Part shown: in pieces, positions 60,454 through 64,000 of the stretch
Layout: every line of letters starts with the position of its first letter
Position numbering within the stretch: position 1 is the stretch's first letter
Source of the DNA: Ammoniphilus sp. CFH 90114
Lineage (GTDB): Bacteria > Bacillota > Bacilli > Aneurinibacillales > RAOX-1
DNA: 64,000 bases
NCBI RefSeq assembly: GCF_004123195.1
Contig: NZ_SDLI01000005.1
Location: forward strand, 75,574-139,573
Direction of reading: 5' to 3'
Translations under genes and position numbers: made by a program
The notes under the pieces: generated by a model
Told to the model about the DNA's origin: nothing
Seen by the model: only the letters and a program-made list of their open reading frames with translations
The model's database searches: none

Positions 60454-61202
60454 GATCAAACCCCTTTCTAAATAACTAATATGGACGCGTGAATATGGAA
60501 CTAGAGTGGAAAAAGTTGGTTCCTAACTCCTAGGAGATTATATTACTGAAATATTCCATTAAGAAGCGCTATAATTGTCGAACCGAAGGATAAGGGCTGA
60601 AAGCATCGAAAATTGTTTCAATACCTTCTACGCGGACGTACAATCCGCTAAATCCGCAGAAATCGCCCATTTGGAGATGGAAGAGGACATAGGATCCGTT
60701 ATTCAACAGAAAAACAAGAAAAAGCGACAGAATACTTTAAAATAAGGAATCCCATGTCCGGATGAACTTGGAAACGCACCCAAGTCAACGGGATAGCGGA
60801 ACGTATGTCCGCGCACACGAGAACCACAGGTTCGTCTGCCTACCGGTTTATTTATTTATATTTTCTGAAAAAACAAAGGGTTTGAAATGCTGGAAATCGA
60901 AGTGGTCAGTGGAGACTGAAATTCCCGGAATGAAGCCAGGTTCGTAAGTCTACCATGATGAAGGTAGTAGGGGGTATTCAAGAGTAGAGCTTGCCTCATG
61001 AGTAGGGTCAATTCCTATATATAGAGCAAGCATAGAGGGACTTTACGAGATTCCGCACCATTTCGTATTCTATCCTTTTTTTGATATAATGAAAAGTATT
61101 GGAGCAAGTCACTTACTACAAAGTTTGTTCGGTTTTTCTAGGAAAAAGCGAACGGTATGTTCCTCAATCCGGAGTCGAAAACAACAAAGGGAGGATTGAC
61201 CA
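60454..61202. other. Long intergenic region with dispersed repeats
   Basis: About 750 bases. Repeat words at 60635-60652, 60686-60704 and (reverse) 60794-60810 match those at 37.7 kb. An open frame at 60762-60947 runs through repeat sequence and has no ribosome site. AT-rich promoter-like sequence near 61080-61090 (TTGATATAATG) precedes the toxin-antitoxin operon. Confidence 0.55.
60635..60810. repeat. Dispersed intergenic repeat, GGACATA...TCCG type (copy 2)
   Basis: GGACGTACAATCCGCTAA (60635-60652) and GGACATAGGATCCGTTATT (60686-60704) on the plus strand, and GGACATACGTTCCGCTA on the minus strand (60794-60810). The last is nearly identical to the unit at 37698-37714. Confidence 0.65.
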
Positions 61203-61610
61203 TTGGACGTTAATATGGAAAAAGTGATGATAGATGGGCTAGTCGAAAAAGTTTCTCCCTATTTAATTATCTTATTCGGGTCTATGGCTAATGGATGTGC
61301 CCATAGAGATAGTGACATTGATATTGCTTTCTTAAGTGATGAAAAGCAACTAGATCAGTATGAAGTATTTCTGATTGCTCAGGAACTGGCTGCAAAACTA
61401 AGTCGAGATGTGGATCTCATTGACTTAAAGCAAGCCAGTACGGTGTTTCAAGCAAGAATTGTACATACTGGCAAAGCTATTTATTGTACAGATGAATTAA
61501 AAAAGGCTAAATTTGAAGTAAAAGCATTAAAGATGTATACAAAATTAAATGAAGAACGCACAGAGATTTTGAGGAGAATTGAGGAAAGCGGGTCAGTATA
61601 TGAGAAATGA
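61203..61610 (+). CDS. MntA-family nucleotidyltransferase antitoxin (type VII TA)
   Basis: 135 residues from TTG 61203, seven bases after GGGAGGA. Minimal nucleotidyltransferase motif 'LIILFGSMANGCAHRDSDIDIAFLSD' (GSx10DxD) and 'LSRDVDLIDLKQASTVFQARIVHTGKAIYC' with the third Asp. In type VII systems MntA AMPylates a tyrosine of HepT and so blocks its RNase activity. The next gene is HepT, overlapping by 11 bases. Confidence 0.88.
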   Translation: MDVNMEKVMIDGLVEKVSPYLIILFGSMANGCAHRDSDIDIAFLSDEKQLDQYEVFLIAQELAAKLSRDVDLIDLKQASTVFQARIVHTGKAIYCTDELKKAKFEVKALKMYTKLNEERTEILRRIEESGSVYEK

Positions 61611-62019
61611 TGTGGTTTTAAACAAAGTAAGTATCATTGAACGATGTATGAAGCGAATTAGAGAAGAATATGACAACAACCCTAAGCACTTAGAGAACTA
61701 TACAAAGCAGGATTCCATCATCCTTAATCTACAGCGGGCTTGCGAAGCATGCATCGATTTGGCCATGCATATTGTGGCAGAGAAAAAGCTGGGTTTGCCG
61801 CAGAATAGTCGGGATGCATTTTCCTTTTTGGAAAAGGAAAGTATCATCCCCTCTTCGCTTAGTGGAAAAATGAAAGCCATGATAGGGTTCCGTAATATTG
61901 CTGTGCATGATTATCAAGAAATCAACCTACTGATTTTAAAAAAAATCCTCGATGACCATTTAAAAGACTTTACTGAATATACTCAGATTATCCTTGCTTA
62001 TTTTTCAAGCTCCAAATAA
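61600..62019 (+). CDS. HepT-family RNase toxin (type VII TA)
   Basis: 139 residues from ATG 61600, spaced after GAGGAAAG. Helical HEPN fold with the catalytic Rx4HxY motif in 'FRNIAVHDYQE' (Arg, His, Tyr), preceded by 'QDSIILNLQRACEACIDLAMHIVAEKKLGLPQNSRDAFSFLEKE'. The Tyr of this motif is the residue AMPylated by MntA. The start overlaps the antitoxin's 3' end, an arrangement typical of the pair. Confidence 0.88.
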   Translation: MRNDVVLNKVSIIERCMKRIREEYDNNPKHLENYTKQDSIILNLQRACEACIDLAMHIVAEKKLGLPQNSRDAFSFLEKESIIPSSLSGKMKAMIGFRNIAVHDYQEINLLILKKILDDHLKDFTEYTQIILAYFSSSK

Positions 62020-62166
62020 AGATTTTTCTCCGGACATCCGATCACGTCTAAGGTACCCCGTTCACACTTAATTCAGAAACGACCCTAAAAAGAGTGACCG
62101 AAATCACGCCTTTTCCTCTTTTCCTTTCGGTATAATGAGGGCAAAACCGAACGGAGGAGGAAGACC

Positions 62167-62873
62167 ATGAACTCGATGTCCCTTGCCTCAATTCAACATC
62201 CTCGACTTCCCGCTTTTTTTTCAGAAGATTCCTTAACTAAGATGATGAGGAAAATGACAACGAAACAAATCAAAGCAAGGTCAACGATATTTAAGTTTGG
62301 GGAAGGACTCGAGCGATTGTATTACATTCGTAACGGGCAGGCATTGATTAAGAGGAAAGCATTTGATCAGAAAGAATTTATTCTCCACCTTCTGCGCGAA
62401 GGCGATATCTTTAGTACGATTAGCGAGATGGGTGATTTAAGTGCCCGGGCCATCACGGAATGCGAAATCGGAGTCCTGGACCGTGTGGACCTAGATGATC
62501 TACTGCTTGAGGAAGGGCGATTTGCTGTAGAGTTTACGCAGTTTCTAGAGTCTTCTAGGCGCGCTGCTGACTCCAAACTTAGAGATCTTTTGTTTTTTGG
62601 AAAGCGTGGGGCATTGTGTTCGATGCTGATTAGATTGGCGAAGAACTTCGGCAAGCCTGTCAAAGAGGGGATGATGATTACGGTCCGTCTGACTAACGTT
62701 GAGCTCGCGCACCTTACGGGCTCTTCTAGAGAGAATGTGAACCGAATGATCAGGGATCTGCGAGAGCAAGGAATATAGATTTAAAACGTGACTATATCGT
62801 CATTCGAGATTTCACCTATTTAAAAGAAATGTGTCAATGCCAAGAGTGCCCTATTGAATTCTGCCGGATATAG
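62167..62873 (+). pseudogene. Crp/Fnr-family regulator with its Cys-rich C-terminal tail shifted out of frame
   Basis: The first frame (62167-62778) has a cNMP-type sensor domain ('IFKFGEGLERLYYIRNGQALIKRKAFDQKEFILHLLREGDIFS') and HTH ('TNVELAHLTGSSRENVNRMIRDLREQGI'), then stops at TAG. In the frame one base away the protein continues from 62775 as 'IDLKRDYIVIRDFTYLKEMCQCQECPIEFCRI' to TAG 62871-62873. A single missing base near 62773 explains this. The tail carries four Cys (CxCx2Cx4C), comparable to the C-terminal cluster-binding cysteines of Bacillus Fnr. Without it, the product would lack an iron-sulfur site. Confidence 0.82.
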
Positions 62874-62974
62874 GTTATTTATCGTATCACTCGTCAGAGT
62901 ATGGCTTTATGCATGGCCAAAAATATCTTTTGGATTATCGCAAATTCTATGCTTTTCTTTCAAGAAATAATTTG

Positions 62975-62989
62975 TTATAATTTTAATTA
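62975..62989 (+). promoter_or_regulatory. Possible PerR box upstream of katG
   Basis: TTATAATTTTAATTA resembles the PerR consensus TTATAATNATTATAA at 11 of 15 positions, about 75 bases before the katG start. Weak on its own; katG is a usual PerR target. Confidence 0.35.
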
Positions 62990-63049
62990 AGGAATGATTT
63001 TTGTTATCGAAACAACGCGTATTTGGGTTTTACTACTTTGTTTTCATAG

Positions 63050-64000
<951 letters not shown>

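Noticed and set aside
60762..60947. 61-codon open frame
   Set aside because: It runs across dispersed repeat units and has no ribosome site.

Overview
The window is a chromosome segment from an endospore-forming member of the Bacillota, most like the Paenibacillaceae/Brevibacillus/Ammoniphilus part of the Bacillales. Support comes from strong AGGAGG-type ribosome binding sites with frequent GTG/TTG starts, a CotF-type coat protein, a GerD-like lipoprotein, an immune-inhibitor-A-type protease, an S-layer-homology protein, ECF sigma/anti-sigma pairs, a CspB-type cold-shock protein and a yybP-ykoY manganese riboswitch. The species cannot be fixed from this sequence alone.

Layout. 1-7.2 kb: the end of a TRAP transporter, an FCD-type GntR regulator, then a tight operon for aromatic ring-cleavage catabolism (class III extradiol dioxygenase, alpha/beta hydrolase, GalB-like PIG-L hydratase, RraA-fold CHA-type aldolase, SDR, glutathione-independent formaldehyde dehydrogenase), closed by a terminator and a paralogous second FCD regulator. 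7.2-14.5 kb: an unidentified protein, a YiaA/B-type membrane protein behind a structured leader, a fumarylacetoacetase-family enzyme, a 52-bp tandem hairpin array, a coat protein, an M6 protease and a prolyl-4-hydroxylase-like enzyme. 14.8-21.5 kb: a lipoprotein and membrane M28 peptidase pair, a Mn riboswitch pointing antisense into terC, an ExoD-like gene, and an SLH/beta-propeller protein. 21.7-24.6 kb: two convergent ECF sigma/anti-sigma pairs. 25.1-30.8 kb: a sugar-type catabolic operon (PFK-like kinase, UTRA-GntR regulator, class II aldolase, TRAP transporter with a frameshifted small permease).

30.9-39.8 kb: acetyltransferase, alpha/beta hydrolase and a methyltransferase/response-regulator/histidine-kinase operon sharing a divergent operator, then stalk-domain protein, DoxX, AlaX and TauE genes. 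40.0-45.9 kb: a heterodimeric ABC exporter and a nitrosative-stress group (HPP protein, zinc-ribbon protein, NsrR, truncated hemoglobin with an NsrR-type operator). 46-51.4 kb: cold-shock gene, a second two-component system and small genes. 51.6-54.2 kb: L-lactate dehydrogenase plus a lactate permease broken by an in-frame stop. 54.5-64 kb: repeat lipoprotein, chemoreceptor, a copper-type regulon (MFS, CopZ, DoxX, cysteine-pair peptide, SDR), a MntA/HepT toxin-antitoxin pair, a Crp/Fnr regulator whose cysteine-rich tail is out of frame, and the start of katG.

Noteworthy themes: a possibly new Bacillota version of a gallate/methoxy-aromatic pathway; an orphan Mn riboswitch running against terC; shared operators that tie neighbouring genes into small regulons; and five loci with apparent reading-frame damage, which may be real decay or consensus errors.
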